Source: Sulfitobacter sp. D7 (lineage in GTDB: Bacteria; Pseudomonadota; Alphaproteobacteria; Rhodobacterales; Rhodobacteraceae). From it: 64,000 nt of DNA. The stretch is from positions 1,550,001 through 1,614,000 of the forward strand of contig NZ_CP020694.1 of assembly GCF_003611275.1 (NCBI RefSeq), in the 5' to 3' direction. The position numbers and the translations under genes are program-made. Under the pieces are notes generated by a model. It made no database searches. It was given only the letters and a program-made list of their open reading frames with translations, and had not been told where the DNA came from. Positions 34,184 to 42,856 of this stretch are shown in pieces (the stretch's first letter is position 1; each line of letters begins with the position of its first letter).

Positions 34184-34310
34184 GATGCACCGAGGCTTGT
34201 TATATCGGCGCGAAGATCACCGCTGCGGGCCTTTCGGGCAAGCGTGTCGGCAAAACATACGCGGCCCCTTGCCCAGCGGTTGGGGCGCAAAGCGCGGCTT
34301 TCCGCCACGC

Positions 34311-34601
34311 TTAGACGTCAGCGACGATTTCGCCTTTCATTTCACCGGTCATGCGGGTCTGATCTTCGCGCTTCACCGAGCGGCGAACCTCGTCGATCTT
34401 GAGTTCGGCAGCGTCGCGCGTGGCCTTGTCGGGCCATTCGGTGATTGCGGCACTGGTGCGCTCAGAGGTGCGGACCACGGTAACGCGGCTAGCGCCAAAG
34501 CTTTTGAGGGCGGGCAGGCGCTTTTCTTCGATGGCGCGTAGGGCCACGTCGTAATCCGCCCCGTCGGCGATCTCCCAGGTGGTGATGGTGATGTAACGCA
34601 T
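34311..34601 (-). CDS. Small cytoplasmic protein, possible ferredoxin-like alpha/beta fold
   Basis: The 96-residue protein begins MRYITITTWEIADGADYD and continues VALRAIEEKRLPALKSFGASRVTVVRTSERTSAAITEWPD. This beta-alpha-beta rhythm is reminiscent of dimeric alpha/beta-barrel (antibiotic monooxygenase-like) proteins, but no catalytic pattern is evident. A GGAGGA Shine-Dalgarno precedes the start, so it is probably expressed. No family was recognised and its function is unknown. Confidence 0.65.
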   Translation of the reverse strand: MRYITITTWEIADGADYDVALRAIEEKRLPALKSFGASRVTVVRTSERTSAAITEWPDKATRDAAELKIDEVRRSVKREDQTRMTGEMKGEIVADV

Positions 34602-34704
34602 GTGTCATCCTCCATGCTGAATGGAGGTAGCATAGCACAGAATGGACTGTTTTTACAGGATTTCGCGCGAGAGGTGCAGGCGGGCCTTGCGACAGGCTAG
34701 CGCA

Positions 34705-34740
34705 TAAAAAAACGCCGCGCGGAAAGCCGCGCGGCGTTTT
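34705..34740 (-). terminator. Terminator of the rpsF-rpsR-rplI operon (bidirectional)
   Basis: A perfect 12-bp stem (AACGCCGCGCGG / CCGCGCGGCGTT) with an AAAG loop is flanked by seven A on the left and TTTT on the right. Read on the minus strand it ends in a T-run, fitting termination after rplI. Confidence 0.88.
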
Positions 34741-34762
34741 ATGTCAGATCGGACAGGTCGGA

Positions 34763-35389
34763 TCAGCTGTTGCTGTCGTCCTGCGCGTCGCCCTCAGGGG
34801 TGCGCACCACGTCCGAGTCGCCGTCTTCGTCAGCGGCAGAGCCGATGTCGTCAAAGAGTTCGGAGATCTCGAATTCAGCTGCGGCTTCCTCTTCGGCGGC
34901 CAGTTCCTGAATCGATTTGCCCGACGCCTGAAGCTCGGCCTCTTCGGGCGAACGTGCAACGTTCAGCTCGATTGTGGCGGTCACTTCGGGGTGCAGAACA
35001 ACCTGAACTTCGTGGACACCCAGATCTTTGATGGGCTGGCCCAGAACAACCTGCTTGCGGTCGACCGAGAAACCTTCGGCTGTTGCTGCTTCGGCGGCGT
35101 CACGTGTGGTGACAGAGCCGTAAAGCGCGCCAGCGTCGGAAGCAGAGCGAATCACGACGAATTGCTGACCGTTCAGCTTTTCCGACATGGCTTCGGCTTC
35201 TTTTTTGGTCTCGAGGTTTTGCGCCTCAAGCTGGGCTTTCTGACCTTCGAAGGCTTCGACGTTGGCCTTGGAGGCCGACAGCGCCTTGCCTTGGGGCAGA
35301 AGGTAGTTGCGAGCGTAGCCCGACTTCACGTCGACGACTTCGCCCATCTGGCCCAGTTTGGCCACACGTTCCAGAAGGATAACTTGCAT
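34763..35389 (-). CDS. rplI: 50S ribosomal protein L9
   Basis: The 208-residue protein begins with the L9 signature [32 protein letters not shown]. Its C-terminal rRNA-binding domain ends at about residue 150. A strongly acidic tail of about 50 residues ([28 protein letters not shown]) follows, longer than E. coli L9 (149 residues) but common in Rhodobacteraceae. L9 bridges the L1 stalk region and affects frame maintenance. It is last in the rpsF-rpsR-rplI operon. Confidence 0.96.
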   Translation of the reverse strand: MQVILLERVAKLGQMGEVVDVKSGYARNYLLPQGKALSASKANVEAFEGQKAQLEAQNLETKKEAEAMSEKLNGQQFVVIRSASDAGALYGSVTTRDAAEAATAEGFSVDRKQVVLGQPIKDLGVHEVQVVLHPEVTATIELNVARSPEEAELQASGKSIQELAAEEEAAAEFEISELFDDIGSAADEDGDSDVVRTPEGDAQDDSNS

Positions 35390-35400
35390 GTGCTCTCTCC

Positions 35401-35628
35401 TTACTTAACGGCGTAGGGCAGCAGGGCGAGGAAACGAGCGCGTTTGATGGCACGGGCCAGTTCGCGTTGCTTCTTGGCCGATACGGCGGTGATACGGGAA
35501 GGAACGATCTTGCCACGCTCAGAGATGTAGCGTTGCAGCAGACGTGTGTCCTTGTAGTCAATCGCAGGTGCGTTGTCGCCCGAGAAAGGGCACACTTTAC
35601 GACGACGGAAAAATGGTTTTGCAGCCAT
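35401..35628 (-). CDS. rpsR: 30S ribosomal protein S18
   Basis: The 75-residue basic protein is recognisable from [71 protein letters not shown]. It binds next to S6 on the 30S platform. It sits 11 bases before rplI and 28 bases after rpsF. It retains C12 of the CPFSG segment, the cysteine often lost in zinc-independent paralogues. Confidence 0.98.
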   Translation of the reverse strand: MAAKPFFRRRKVCPFSGDNAPAIDYKDTRLLQRYISERGKIVPSRITAVSAKKQRELARAIKRARFLALLPYAVK

Positions 35629-35656
35629 GATTTAAGTCCTTTTCTTCAAGCGTTGA

Positions 35657-36010
35657 TCAACGGCGTTCGCGGCGGTCGGGCCGCTCGTCACGCTTTTGCA
35701 TCTGTACGGACGGCAGTTCTTTGTGCTCATCAACTTTGATGGTCAGAACGCGCATCACGTCGTCATGCAGGCGCATCAGGCGTTCCATTTCCTGCACGGC
35801 GGTCGCAGGGGCGTCCGAACGCAGGAAGGCATAGTGGCCCTTGCGGTTTTTGTTGATCTTGTAGGCCATCGTTTTGACGCCCCAGTACTCGCTGTCGACG
35901 AGCTTGCCGTCGTTGTCCGCGAGGACGGTGCCAAAGTGTTCGATGAGGCCTTCTGCTTGCGTGTTGGACAGGTCCTGACGCGCAATCATAACATGCTCAT
36001 ATAGCGGCAT
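35657..36010 (-). CDS. rpsF: 30S ribosomal protein S6
   Basis: The 117-residue protein has the S6 pattern MPLYEHVMIARQDLSNTQAEGL, VKTMAYKINKNRKGHYAFLRSDAP and EMERLMRLHDDVMRVLTIKV. A short charged tail (QKRDERPDRRERR) follows. The MPLYEHV start was chosen because it is the conserved N terminus; the longer reading adds an unrelated 22-residue segment. It heads the operon and is divergent from fabD across 214 bases that presumably hold both promoters. Confidence 0.97.
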   Translation of the reverse strand: MPLYEHVMIARQDLSNTQAEGLIEHFGTVLADNDGKLVDSEYWGVKTMAYKINKNRKGHYAFLRSDAPATAVQEMERLMRLHDDVMRVLTIKVDEHKELPSVQMQKRDERPDRRERR

Positions 36011-36224
36011 GTGCACTCCTATATTTATATCAAGGCGCATTTCATAGGCGGGGCAAAATCCTTGCGACCCCACCACGAGAGTCTGCGCGGTTCATATGCT
36101 TTGCAAGGAAGCGCCCGTATACACGGTTTGCGCCGCACGGCAAGCCCCAAGCGCCTGCGGCAAGGCTTGTTCGGCTGGGGCGCAGAGGATACATCAGGCA
36201 AAACGCATAAGAGAGGCCGCAACC

Positions 36225-37157
36225 ATGAGCATTGCATTCGTTTTCCCGGGCCAGGGTGCCCAGACCATCGGCATGGGCCGCGATCTGGCCGAAGCCTATC
36301 CTGAAGCCCGCGCCGTTTTCCAAGAAGTCGATGACGCCCTTGGCGAAAAACTGTCTGACCTGATCTGGGAGGGGGACATCGAGACGCTGACCCTCACACT
36401 GAACGCCCAGCCTGCGTTAATGGCCACGTCGATGGCGGCGATGGCCGCGCTGAAGGCCGAAGGGATCGAGGTTGGCAAAGCGGCCTTTGTGGCGGGCCAT
36501 AGTCTTGGCGAGTATTCCGCGCTTTGCGCCGCAGGGTCGCTGTCGCTTGCCGACACCGCACGGCTGCTCCGCATTCGCGGCAAGGCGATGCAGGCCGCTG
36601 TCCCAGTGGGTGAGGGGGCCATGGCGGCGATCCTTGGCCTTGGCATCGAAGAGACCGAGAAACTGGCCGAAGCCGCCGCCGAGGGCGAGGTCTGTCAGGT
36701 CGCCAATGAGAACGACCCCAGTCAGAACGTATTGTCGGGCCACAAAGCCGCAGTGGAACGTGCTGTGGCCATGGCCAAGGATGCTGGCGCCAAACGGGCG
36801 TTGCTGCTGCCGGTCTCTGCGCCTTTCCATTGCCCGTTGATGGGGCCTGCGGCGGATGAGATGGCGCGCGCTTTGGGTGAGGTTACGTTTAATGATCCCG
36901 TCGTGCCGCTGGTCGCCAATGTCACTGCGCAGGCCGTCACCGATGCCGCGAAGATTCGCGAGTTGCTGGTCGAGCAGGTCACAGGCCGGGTGCGCTGGCG
37001 GTCTTCGGTTGAGTGGATGGCCGCGCAGGGCGTGACCGAAGCATGGGAGATCGGCGCGGGCAAGGCGCTGTCGGGCATGATCCGCCGGATCGACAAATCC
37101 GTCGCCACCCGCAGCATCGGCACGCCGGATGAGGTCACAGCCGCGAAAGAGGCGTAA
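36225..37157 (+). CDS. fabD: FabD, malonyl-CoA:ACP transacylase
   Basis: The 310-residue enzyme moves malonyl groups from CoA to acyl carrier protein to supply fatty-acid elongation. It has FPGQGAQTIGMGRDLAE near the N terminus, the nucleophile S93 in VAGHSLGEYSALCAAGSLSL and the catalytic histidine region in SAPFHCPLMGPA. The start follows AAGAGAGGCCGC and gives the conserved N terminus MSIAFVFPGQG. It opens a rightward fatty-acid synthesis run with fabG, acpP and fabF downstream. Confidence 0.96.
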   Translation: MSIAFVFPGQGAQTIGMGRDLAEAYPEARAVFQEVDDALGEKLSDLIWEGDIETLTLTLNAQPALMATSMAAMAALKAEGIEVGKAAFVAGHSLGEYSALCAAGSLSLADTARLLRIRGKAMQAAVPVGEGAMAAILGLGIEETEKLAEAAAEGEVCQVANENDPSQNVLSGHKAAVERAVAMAKDAGAKRALLLPVSAPFHCPLMGPAADEMARALGEVTFNDPVVPLVANVTAQAVTDAAKIRELLVEQVTGRVRWRSSVEWMAAQGVTEAWEIGAGKALSGMIRRIDKSVATRSIGTPDEVTAAKEA

Positions 37158-37174
37158 CGCCCCGGAGGGCCGAG

Positions 37175-37579
37175 ATGACGATGCAAGAAACCCTGACGCT
37201 GCTGCCGGAATGGCTGATCTGGTGGTTCAACTGGCTGGTCTTTGGCGTGGCGATCTTGCCCTTGGCGCTGCTGATCTGGCCGCAGAGCCGCAAGGTCGGG
37301 GTGATTGCCGTGGCCGCCAGTATCCTTACCGGGGCGGCAGTCTACGGCATGTTCCGGCAAATGGGATACGTCAAACTTCTCGGTCTGCCGCATCTGCTGA
37401 TCTGGGGGCCGCTGGCATTCTATCTGTTCCGCAAACAGGCCAAGGATGCCATGCCCATCGCGGCGCGGTGGATCATCCGGGTGATCTTGGTCACCTTGCT
37501 GATCTCGCTGGCCTTCGATGTGGTGGATGTGCTGCGTTATATCTTGGGCGAGCGGACGCCGCTGGGGAGTGACGCATGA
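37175..37579 (+). CDS. Four-helix membrane protein between fabD and fabG, function unknown
   Basis: The 134-residue hydrophobic protein has about four helices (e.g. LIWWFNWLVFGVAILPLALLIW and VILVTLLISLAFDVVDVLRYIL). It has few charged residues and no recognised motif. It lies 17 bases after fabD, and its end overlaps the next gene by four bases (ATGA), so the pair is translationally coupled. Placement inside the fatty-acid operon suggests a lipid or envelope role, but nothing proves it. Confidence 0.7.
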   Translation: MTMQETLTLLPEWLIWWFNWLVFGVAILPLALLIWPQSRKVGVIAVAASILTGAAVYGMFRQMGYVKLLGLPHLLIWGPLAFYLFRKQAKDAMPIAARWIIRVILVTLLISLAFDVVDVLRYILGERTPLGSDA

Positions 37580-38145
37580 GGCGGCTGATTGCCGTCTTTG
37601 CACTGCTGCTTTCGGTCGTGGCCTGCGGCACGCTTGAGAATGCCAGCGATGGCACGCGGATGCAGGTTCAGGGGCCGTATCTGTTGATGTCCGGCACGAT
37701 CACCAGCCGGACGCCTGCGGCTTTCGCGCGGCATCTGGCCGAGAATCCGCGGATTGATACGGTGGTGCTGGGGCGGATCGACGGCTCTATTGATGCGGCA
37801 GCGACGCACCGTATGGGGCGACAGATTCGCAGATTGGGACTGGCGACCGAGCTGCGGTCGGGCAGTGTGGTTGATTCTGGCGGTGTGGAGCTCTTCATCG
37901 CGGGGGCCGAGCGGCGCATGGCACCGGGGGCGGCGCTGCGGGTGCATTCATGGCGCAATGGCTACCGCGAGGGCAGCAGCTATCCACGGCAATCGCCCAA
38001 ACACCAGATGACACGGCGCTATATGGCCGAGATGCTGGGCAATGACGGCTTTTACTGGTTTACCTTGCAGGCAGCGCCATCTGACAGGATACACAAGATG
38101 ACAGCGGATGAAATTCGCCGCTACGGGCTGCTGACGCGGCCCTGA
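37576..38145 (+). CDS. Putative lipoprotein with ClpP/crotonase-like fold (COG3904-type)
   Basis: The 189-residue protein has a signal with a lipobox-like VVACGT (cysteine at residue 16). The segment MQVQGPYLLMSGTITSRTPAAFARHLAENPRIDTVVLG is followed by SGSVVDSGGVELFIAGAERRMAPGAALRVHSW. This order resembles periplasmic ClpP/crotonase-fold proteins, with a serine in DSGGVELF and a histidine in RVHSW. Peptidase activity is speculative. It ends 22 bases before fabG. Confidence 0.65.
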   Translation: MRRLIAVFALLLSVVACGTLENASDGTRMQVQGPYLLMSGTITSRTPAAFARHLAENPRIDTVVLGRIDGSIDAAATHRMGRQIRRLGLATELRSGSVVDSGGVELFIAGAERRMAPGAALRVHSWRNGYREGSSYPRQSPKHQMTRRYMAEMLGNDGFYWFTLQAAPSDRIHKMTADEIRRYGLLTRP

Positions 38146-38167
38146 CTGATAGAATAAAGGAAGAGAC

Positions 38168-38905
38168 ATGTTCGATCTTACAGGAAAGAATGCCCTGATC
38201 ACCGGCGCTTCGGGCGGCATTGGTGCGGATATCGCCCGTAAATTGCACGCTCAGGGCGCGACTGTTGGCCTGTCGGGCACGCGGACCGAGCCGTTGGAGG
38301 CGCTGAAGGCCGAACTGGGCGAGCGCGCACATGTGCTGCCGTGCAACCTGAGCGATATGGAAGCTGTCGATGCGCTGCCGAAACAGGCGGCAGAGGCGTT
38401 GGGCTCAGTTGATATTCTGGTGAACAACGCAGGCATCACCCGCGACAATCTTTTCATGCGGATGTCGGATGATGAGTGGAATTCGGTGCTGAACGTGAAC
38501 CTCACCGCGACGTTTAAGCTGTGCAAAGGCGTGATGCGCGGCATGATGAAGGCGCGTTGGGGCCGGATTGTGAATATCTCCAGCGTGGTGGGGGCCACGG
38601 GCAACCCCGGTCAGGCGAACTACGCGGCCTCCAAAGCGGGTGTTGTGGGCATGTCCAAGTCGCTGGCCTATGAGGTGGCAAGCCGTGGGATCACGGTGAA
38701 TGCCGTGGCACCGGGCTTTATCACCACCGCCATGACAGACAAGCTGACGGACGAGCAAAAGTCTGGAATCATGGGGCAAATTCCCGCCGGTCGCATGGGC
38801 GATCCGGATGAGATCGCCGCCGCCGTGGTCTATCTTTCCAGTGCCGAGGCCGCTTATGTGACAGGGACCACCTTGCATGTGAACGGCGGTATGGCCATGT
38901 TGTGA
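38168..38905 (+). CDS. fabG: FabG, 3-oxoacyl-ACP reductase
   Basis: The 245-residue short-chain dehydrogenase reduces beta-ketoacyl-ACP with NADPH. The nucleotide-binding motif is ITGASGGIGADIA, then VNNAGITRDNLFMRMSDDEW. The catalytic Ser-Tyr-Lys lies in NISSVVGATGNPGQANYAASKAG, and the C-terminal ends GTTLHVNGGMAML as in FabG. Its clustering with fabD, acpP and fabF supports a fatty-acid role rather than PHB (PhaB). A hairpin-rich 202-base gap to acpP follows. Confidence 0.96.
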   Translation: MFDLTGKNALITGASGGIGADIARKLHAQGATVGLSGTRTEPLEALKAELGERAHVLPCNLSDMEAVDALPKQAAEALGSVDILVNNAGITRDNLFMRMSDDEWNSVLNVNLTATFKLCKGVMRGMMKARWGRIVNISSVVGATGNPGQANYAASKAGVVGMSKSLAYEVASRGITVNAVAPGFITTAMTDKLTDEQKSGIMGQIPAGRMGDPDEIAAAVVYLSSAEAAYVTGTTLHVNGGMAML

Positions 38906-39107
38906 CCCTGCGCTGCAATAGCGTTTGCCAAGCCTTCGGCATGTGCTAAAGGGGGCGCAGAATCGAAACGAAGGGTGCTTGATTGCCCCCTCCGCCTTGT
39001 GCGAACAAGGAAAATAGCCGCCCCTTTTGGGGCATCCTCCAAACGCTGATCATCGGCGGGCGGAAACCAAAAGGGGCCTGAATGGCCCGAAGACATGAGG
39101 ACTTATT

Positions 39108-39341
39108 ATGAGCGACGTCGCAGACCGCGTGAAAAAGATCGTTGTAGAACACCTGAGCGTGGAAGAGGACAAAGTGACTGAGAATGCGTCGTTCATCGAC
39201 GATCTCGGCGCTGACAGCCTTGACACAGTGGAACTGGTGATGGCGTTCGAAGAAGAGTTCGGCATCGAGATCCCCGATGACGCCGCTGAGAACATCCAGA
39301 CCGTTGGCGATGCGGTCAAGTTCATCAAAGAAGCCTCCTAA
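39108..39341 (+). CDS. acpP: Acyl carrier protein
   Basis: The 77-residue highly acidic protein has the phosphopantetheine serine S37 in [25 protein letters not shown]. It carries growing acyl chains for fatty-acid and lipid A synthesis. It is an individually transcribed gene within the fab run: a 202-base leader precedes it and a terminator-like hairpin follows. The leader contains CCCCTTTTGGGG near 39023 and a GGGCC/GGCCC stem near 39076-39090, which may regulate the abundant transcript. Confidence 0.97.
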   Translation: MSDVADRVKKIVVEHLSVEEDKVTENASFIDDLGADSLDTVELVMAFEEEFGIEIPDDAAENIQTVGDAVKFIKEAS

Positions 39342-39379
39342 GGCTTTGCCGGGCAACCGGCAGAATTGAGATTTGAAAG

Positions 39380-39416
39380 CGGCGTTGTTCCTAGCGGAAT
39401 GACGCCGTTTTTATTT
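39380..39416 (+). terminator. Terminator after acpP
   Basis: A two-part stem (CGGCGT / ACGCCG, with inner TTCC-TAGC-GGAA) is followed by TTTTTATTT. It separates the ACP transcript from downstream genes. Confidence 0.8.
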
Positions 39417-39500
39417 GCCGCAACTGGCTGGGCTTGTCCCTCTGGTGCTGAGGCCGCATGTCTTCGCCAAGAAGTTTCAAGTGTGAAGGCAATTCACCCC

Positions 39501-40034
39501 ATGTCCCGAACGATCCCGACCATCAACACAGCCAGACTGACCCTGCGCGCCATGCGGGCCGAGGATTTTGAGCGTTACGCTGAGATCTGGGCGATGCCGG
39601 ATGTGGCGGACCGGATACTTGATCGGCCTCGGGCGAAGGCGCAATCTTGGGACGCCTTCCTGCGCAATGCAGGCCATTGGCAGATCACCGGATTCGGGCA
39701 GTGGGCGGTGCAACTTCATCGGCAGAGAGAGATGTTGGGCCAAACCGGTTTCGTCTTTGGCTCGCGCAATTTTGGTGAGGATTTCGATACTTACCCCGAA
39801 GCGCGACTGGTCTTGGCCCCACAGGCACAGGATCAGCGTTTAGGGGTTGAAGCAGCGCGGGCGGCGCATGAGTGGTTTGATCGGGTCATCACGGGGCGGA
39901 CGGTTTGTGTGATCTCTGCCAAGAACGAAGCGGCATTGCGGATCGCGGGCGCGCTTGGATATCAGCCGCTACGTGAGGCAAGCACTGAGGGCGGCCCGGT
40001 ACATTTGTTAACACGGCGCGGCCCGCCGGGGTGA
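39501..40034 (+). CDS. GNAT-family N-acetyltransferase (RimJ-type)
   Basis: The 177-residue protein has the RimJ/RimL acetyltransferase pattern: INTARLTLRAMRAEDFERYAEIWAMPDVADRILDRP, WQITGFGQWAVQLHRQREMLGQTGFVFG, EARLVLAPQAQDQRLGVEAARAAHEWFD and ISAKNEAALRIAGALGYQPL. Such enzymes acetylate small amines or protein N termini; the substrate here is unknown. The MSRTIPTINTARL start is typical of the group, while the longer reading overlaps the ACP terminator. It lies between acpP and fabF. Confidence 0.82.
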   Translation: MSRTIPTINTARLTLRAMRAEDFERYAEIWAMPDVADRILDRPRAKAQSWDAFLRNAGHWQITGFGQWAVQLHRQREMLGQTGFVFGSRNFGEDFDTYPEARLVLAPQAQDQRLGVEAARAAHEWFDRVITGRTVCVISAKNEAALRIAGALGYQPLREASTEGGPVHLLTRRGPPG

Positions 40035-40189
40035 GCCTGCCGCGATCCCGTCATTCGGGGCAATAGCCGCGTGAATCTGAGGATCGGCGTTTTTGTGCTA
40101 TGCCTGCGGACCACCGCCGATATGCTTGTGCCTACAGGCTTTTGCAGGGTAAGAGGTTCGCCGAGAGATTATCGGCAAGGGGCACTAAG

Positions 40190-41449
40190 ATGCGCAGAGT
40201 TGTAGTAACGGGTTTGGGTTTGGTTACCCCCCTCGCGGACGGCGTGGAAGAAAGCTGGAAACGGATCCTTTATGGGCAATCCGGGGCCGGACCGATCACC
40301 GGCTTTGATCCCAGCAAATTGGTGACCCAATACGCCTGCGAAGTGCCATTGGGCGATGGCAGTGATGGCACCTTTGACGCCAATAAATACATGGAGCCGA
40401 AAGAGCAGCGGAAAGTCGATACTTTCATCCTGTTCGGCATGGCCGCCGCCCAGCAGGCGGTTGAGGATTCGGGGTGGATGCCGACCGAGAAGGAAGATCA
40501 AGAGCGTACTGGCGTGTTGATCGGCTCGGGCATCGGCGGGTTGAACTCCATTGCCAATACCGCCGTGATGATGGCCGAAAAGGGTCCGCGCCGCGTGAGC
40601 CCGTTCTTCGTGCCCGGCGCGCTGATCAACCTGATCTCGGGTCAGGTCTCGATCCGCTACGGTTTCAAGGGGCCGAACCATTCGGTCGTGACCGCCTGCT
40701 CCACCGGGGCGCATGCCATCGGTGACGCGGCGCGTCTGATCAAATACGGCGATGCGGATGTGATGATTGCAGGCGGCGCAGAGGCGGCGATTTGTGAGAT
40801 TGGCATGGCGGGTTTTAATGCCTGTAAGGCGCTGTCGACCAAACGCGGCGACGACCCCAAGAAAGCCAGCCGCCCCTATGACATAGACCGTGACGGTTTC
40901 GTTATGGGCGAGGGCGCGGGCATCGTGGTGCTGGAAGAGTATGAGCACGCCAAGGCGCGCGGTGCGAAAATCTATGCCGAAGTGCTGGGCTATGGCCTGT
41001 CGGGCGACGCGCATCACATCACGGCTCCATCGGAAGACGGCGAAGGTGGCGAACGTTCCATGCGTGCGGCGCTGAAGAACGCGGGTCTTGAGCCAGCGGA
41101 TGTGGATTACATCAACGCGCATGGCACCTCGACCATGGCCGACACCATCGAGTTGGGAGCGGTTGAGCGTTTGATGGGCGATGCGGCGGACAAGGTCACC
41201 ATGTCCTCTACCAAATCCGCGACCGGGCACCTCTTGGGGGCTGCGGGCGCGATTGAGGCGATTTTCTGCATGCTTGCGATCCGCGATCAGGTGGCACCGC
41301 CGACCATCAACCTTGATAACCCAGCGGTTGAGACACCGATTGATCTGGCGCCGAACAAAAAGGTTGAGCGCAAGATCGACGTGGCGCTGAGCAATTCGTT
41401 CGGCTTTGGCGGCACAAACGCATCGGTACTGTTCGGGAAAGTCCGCTAA
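40190..41449 (+). CDS. fabF: FabF, 3-oxoacyl-ACP synthase II
   Basis: The 419-residue condensing enzyme elongates acyl-ACP using malonyl-ACP. It has the N-terminal MRRVVVTGLGLVTPL, active-site cysteine C170 in HSVVTACSTGAHAIGDA, and the two catalytic histidines in INAHGTSTMADTIE and SSTKSATGHLLGAAGA. The C-terminal NSFGFGGTNASVLF is intact. The start follows AAGGGGCACT. mltG starts one base after the stop, so the two are probably co-translated. Confidence 0.97.
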   Translation: MRRVVVTGLGLVTPLADGVEESWKRILYGQSGAGPITGFDPSKLVTQYACEVPLGDGSDGTFDANKYMEPKEQRKVDTFILFGMAAAQQAVEDSGWMPTEKEDQERTGVLIGSGIGGLNSIANTAVMMAEKGPRRVSPFFVPGALINLISGQVSIRYGFKGPNHSVVTACSTGAHAIGDAARLIKYGDADVMIAGGAEAAICEIGMAGFNACKALSTKRGDDPKKASRPYDIDRDGFVMGEGAGIVVLEEYEHAKARGAKIYAEVLGYGLSGDAHHITAPSEDGEGGERSMRAALKNAGLEPADVDYINAHGTSTMADTIELGAVERLMGDAADKVTMSSTKSATGHLLGAAGAIEAIFCMLAIRDQVAPPTINLDNPAVETPIDLAPNKKVERKIDVALSNSFGFGGTNASVLFGKVR

Positions 41450-42634
41450 ATGTGGCGTCATATCGCTTCTAACGCCGTGACGTTTCTGTTGGTCGGCCTG
41501 TTTCTGCTTGGGGGGATCATCCTCTGGGGCAAGACGACCTATGTCTCCGAAGGGCCATTGGAGCAGGCGATCTGTGTGCAGGTCGAGCGCGGCTCGAACA
41601 TGCGGCAGGTGAGCCAGAGCCTTGAGGAACAGGGCGCGGTCTCTTCGCCCGCGCTCTTTCGCATGGGCGCGGATTACGAGGAGAAGTCGAGCAGCCTGAA
41701 AGCGGGCAGCTTTCTTGTGCAGCCCGGCACGTCGATGCAGGGGATCGTGGATATCGTGACCCAAGGCGGGGCCAGCACCTGCGGCACCGAGGTTGTGTAC
41801 CGCGTGGGCGTGAACCGCGTAAGCGTGCAGGTCCGCGAGTTGGACCCGGTCACAAGCCGGTTTGTTGAGCGCGCGGAGTTCACGCCGGGTGAGGCAGAAA
41901 CCCCTGAGGCATACTCCGAAATCTCTAGCAAGAACGACACGCGGTTTCGGGTGGCATTGGCCGAGGGCGTGACAAGCTGGCAGGTTGTCGAAGCGCTGAA
42001 ACAGGTCGAGCAATTGACCGGTGAGGTTGAAGAGTTGCCCGCTGAGGGCAGCCTTGCGCCTGACAGCTATGAGGTGCGCCCCGGTGATGACCGCGCCGAG
42101 GTGATCGCGCGGATGACGGCAGCGCAGCGGGTGCTGTTGGCAAACGCTTTTGAGGCCCGCGACCCTGATCTGCCTATTGAGACGCCGGAGGAACTGTTGA
42201 TCCTTGCCTCGATCATCGAAAAGGAAACCGGTGTGGCGGCGGAGCGTGAGCAGGTGGCGAGCGTTTTCGTGAACCGTCTGAACCAAGGCATGCGTCTGCA
42301 AACGGACCCGACGGTAATCTATGGTGTGACCGAGGGTAAGGGCGTGTTGGGCCGCGGTTTGCGCCGCTCTGAGCTGCGGGCAGAGACGCCGTGGAACACC
42401 TATGTAATCAACGGTCTGCCGCCGACCCCGATCGCGAACCCGGGCCGGGCAAGCCTGATGGCCGCGGCGCAACCGGCGGAGACGGATTTCGTCTTCTTCG
42501 TGGCGGATGGCACCGGGGGGCACGCTTTTGCCGAGACCTTGGATGAGCATAACCGCAACGTGGCGCGTTGGCGTCAGATCGAGGCGGAGCGTGGCGCGGA
42601 AGCGGCGGGGAATGCCTCAACAGGTGGTAACTGA
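41450..42634 (+). CDS. mltG: MltG, endolytic peptidoglycan transglycosylase
   Basis: The 394-residue protein has an N-terminal membrane anchor (VTFLLVGLFLLGGIILWG). The YceG/MltG domain has the catalytic glutamate E257 in LILASIIEKETGVAAEREQVASVFVNRL, then QTDPTVIYGV and TPWNTYVINGLPPTPIANPG. It cuts nascent glycan strands and sets their length in the periplasm. The frequent pairing of fabF and mltG in alphaproteobacteria supports co-transcription. A strong terminator follows directly after the stop and ends the run. Confidence 0.95.
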   Translation: MWRHIASNAVTFLLVGLFLLGGIILWGKTTYVSEGPLEQAICVQVERGSNMRQVSQSLEEQGAVSSPALFRMGADYEEKSSSLKAGSFLVQPGTSMQGIVDIVTQGGASTCGTEVVYRVGVNRVSVQVRELDPVTSRFVERAEFTPGEAETPEAYSEISSKNDTRFRVALAEGVTSWQVVEALKQVEQLTGEVEELPAEGSLAPDSYEVRPGDDRAEVIARMTAAQRVLLANAFEARDPDLPIETPEELLILASIIEKETGVAAEREQVASVFVNRLNQGMRLQTDPTVIYGVTEGKGVLGRGLRRSELRAETPWNTYVINGLPPTPIANPGRASLMAAAQPAETDFVFFVADGTGGHAFAETLDEHNRNVARWRQIEAERGAEAAGNASTGGN

Positions 42635-42645
42635 AACGACTAGAG

Positions 42646-42671
42646 ACCCCGCTGGAGACAGCGGGGTTTTT
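42646..42671 (+). terminator. Rho-independent terminator of fabF-mltG
   Basis: An 8-bp stem (ACCCCGCT / AGCGGGGT) with a 6-base loop is followed by a T-tract. It insulates the GTA cluster from the fab operon. Confidence 0.88.
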
Positions 42672-42727
42672 GCTTGCCGATGGGGGTCTCCGCGCGGCGG
42701 CGTAAGGTCTTGTTAACATAGTTTTTC

Positions 42728-42756
42728 TTGACTTTGCGCACGGTCTAACGTAGGAC
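42728..42756 (+). promoter_or_regulatory. Candidate promoter of the GTA cluster
   Basis: TTGACT is followed after 17 bases by TAGGAC. It lies between the mltG terminator and a second terminator-like hairpin, about 100 bases before g1. The -10 element is weak, consistent with need for an activator such as GafA. Confidence 0.4.
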
Positions 42757-42783
42757 TTGTTGCACGCTAGAAGACATGGGCGA

Positions 42784-42816
42784 ACGGCCCCGGGGTGACC
42801 CGGTGGTCGTTTTTTT
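42784..42816 (+). terminator. Terminator-like attenuator in the GTA leader
   Basis: Two stacked stems (ACGGCC/GGTCGT with one G-T pair, and CCGGG/CCCGG, one bulged T) close on a GTGA tetraloop. Seven T follow at 42810-42816. It sits inside the leader, 40 bases before g1, so it would stop most transcripts unless anti-terminated. Confidence 0.7.
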
Positions 42817-42856
42817 GTGCCTGCTCGGTTGGGGAAAACCAACGAGAGGTAAAGCG

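Noticed and set aside
40169..42550. Minus-strand frame of 793 codons over fabF and mltG
   Set aside because: It covers two well-recognised genes, is rich in His/Arg and has no recognisable domain, so it is a GC-driven shadow.
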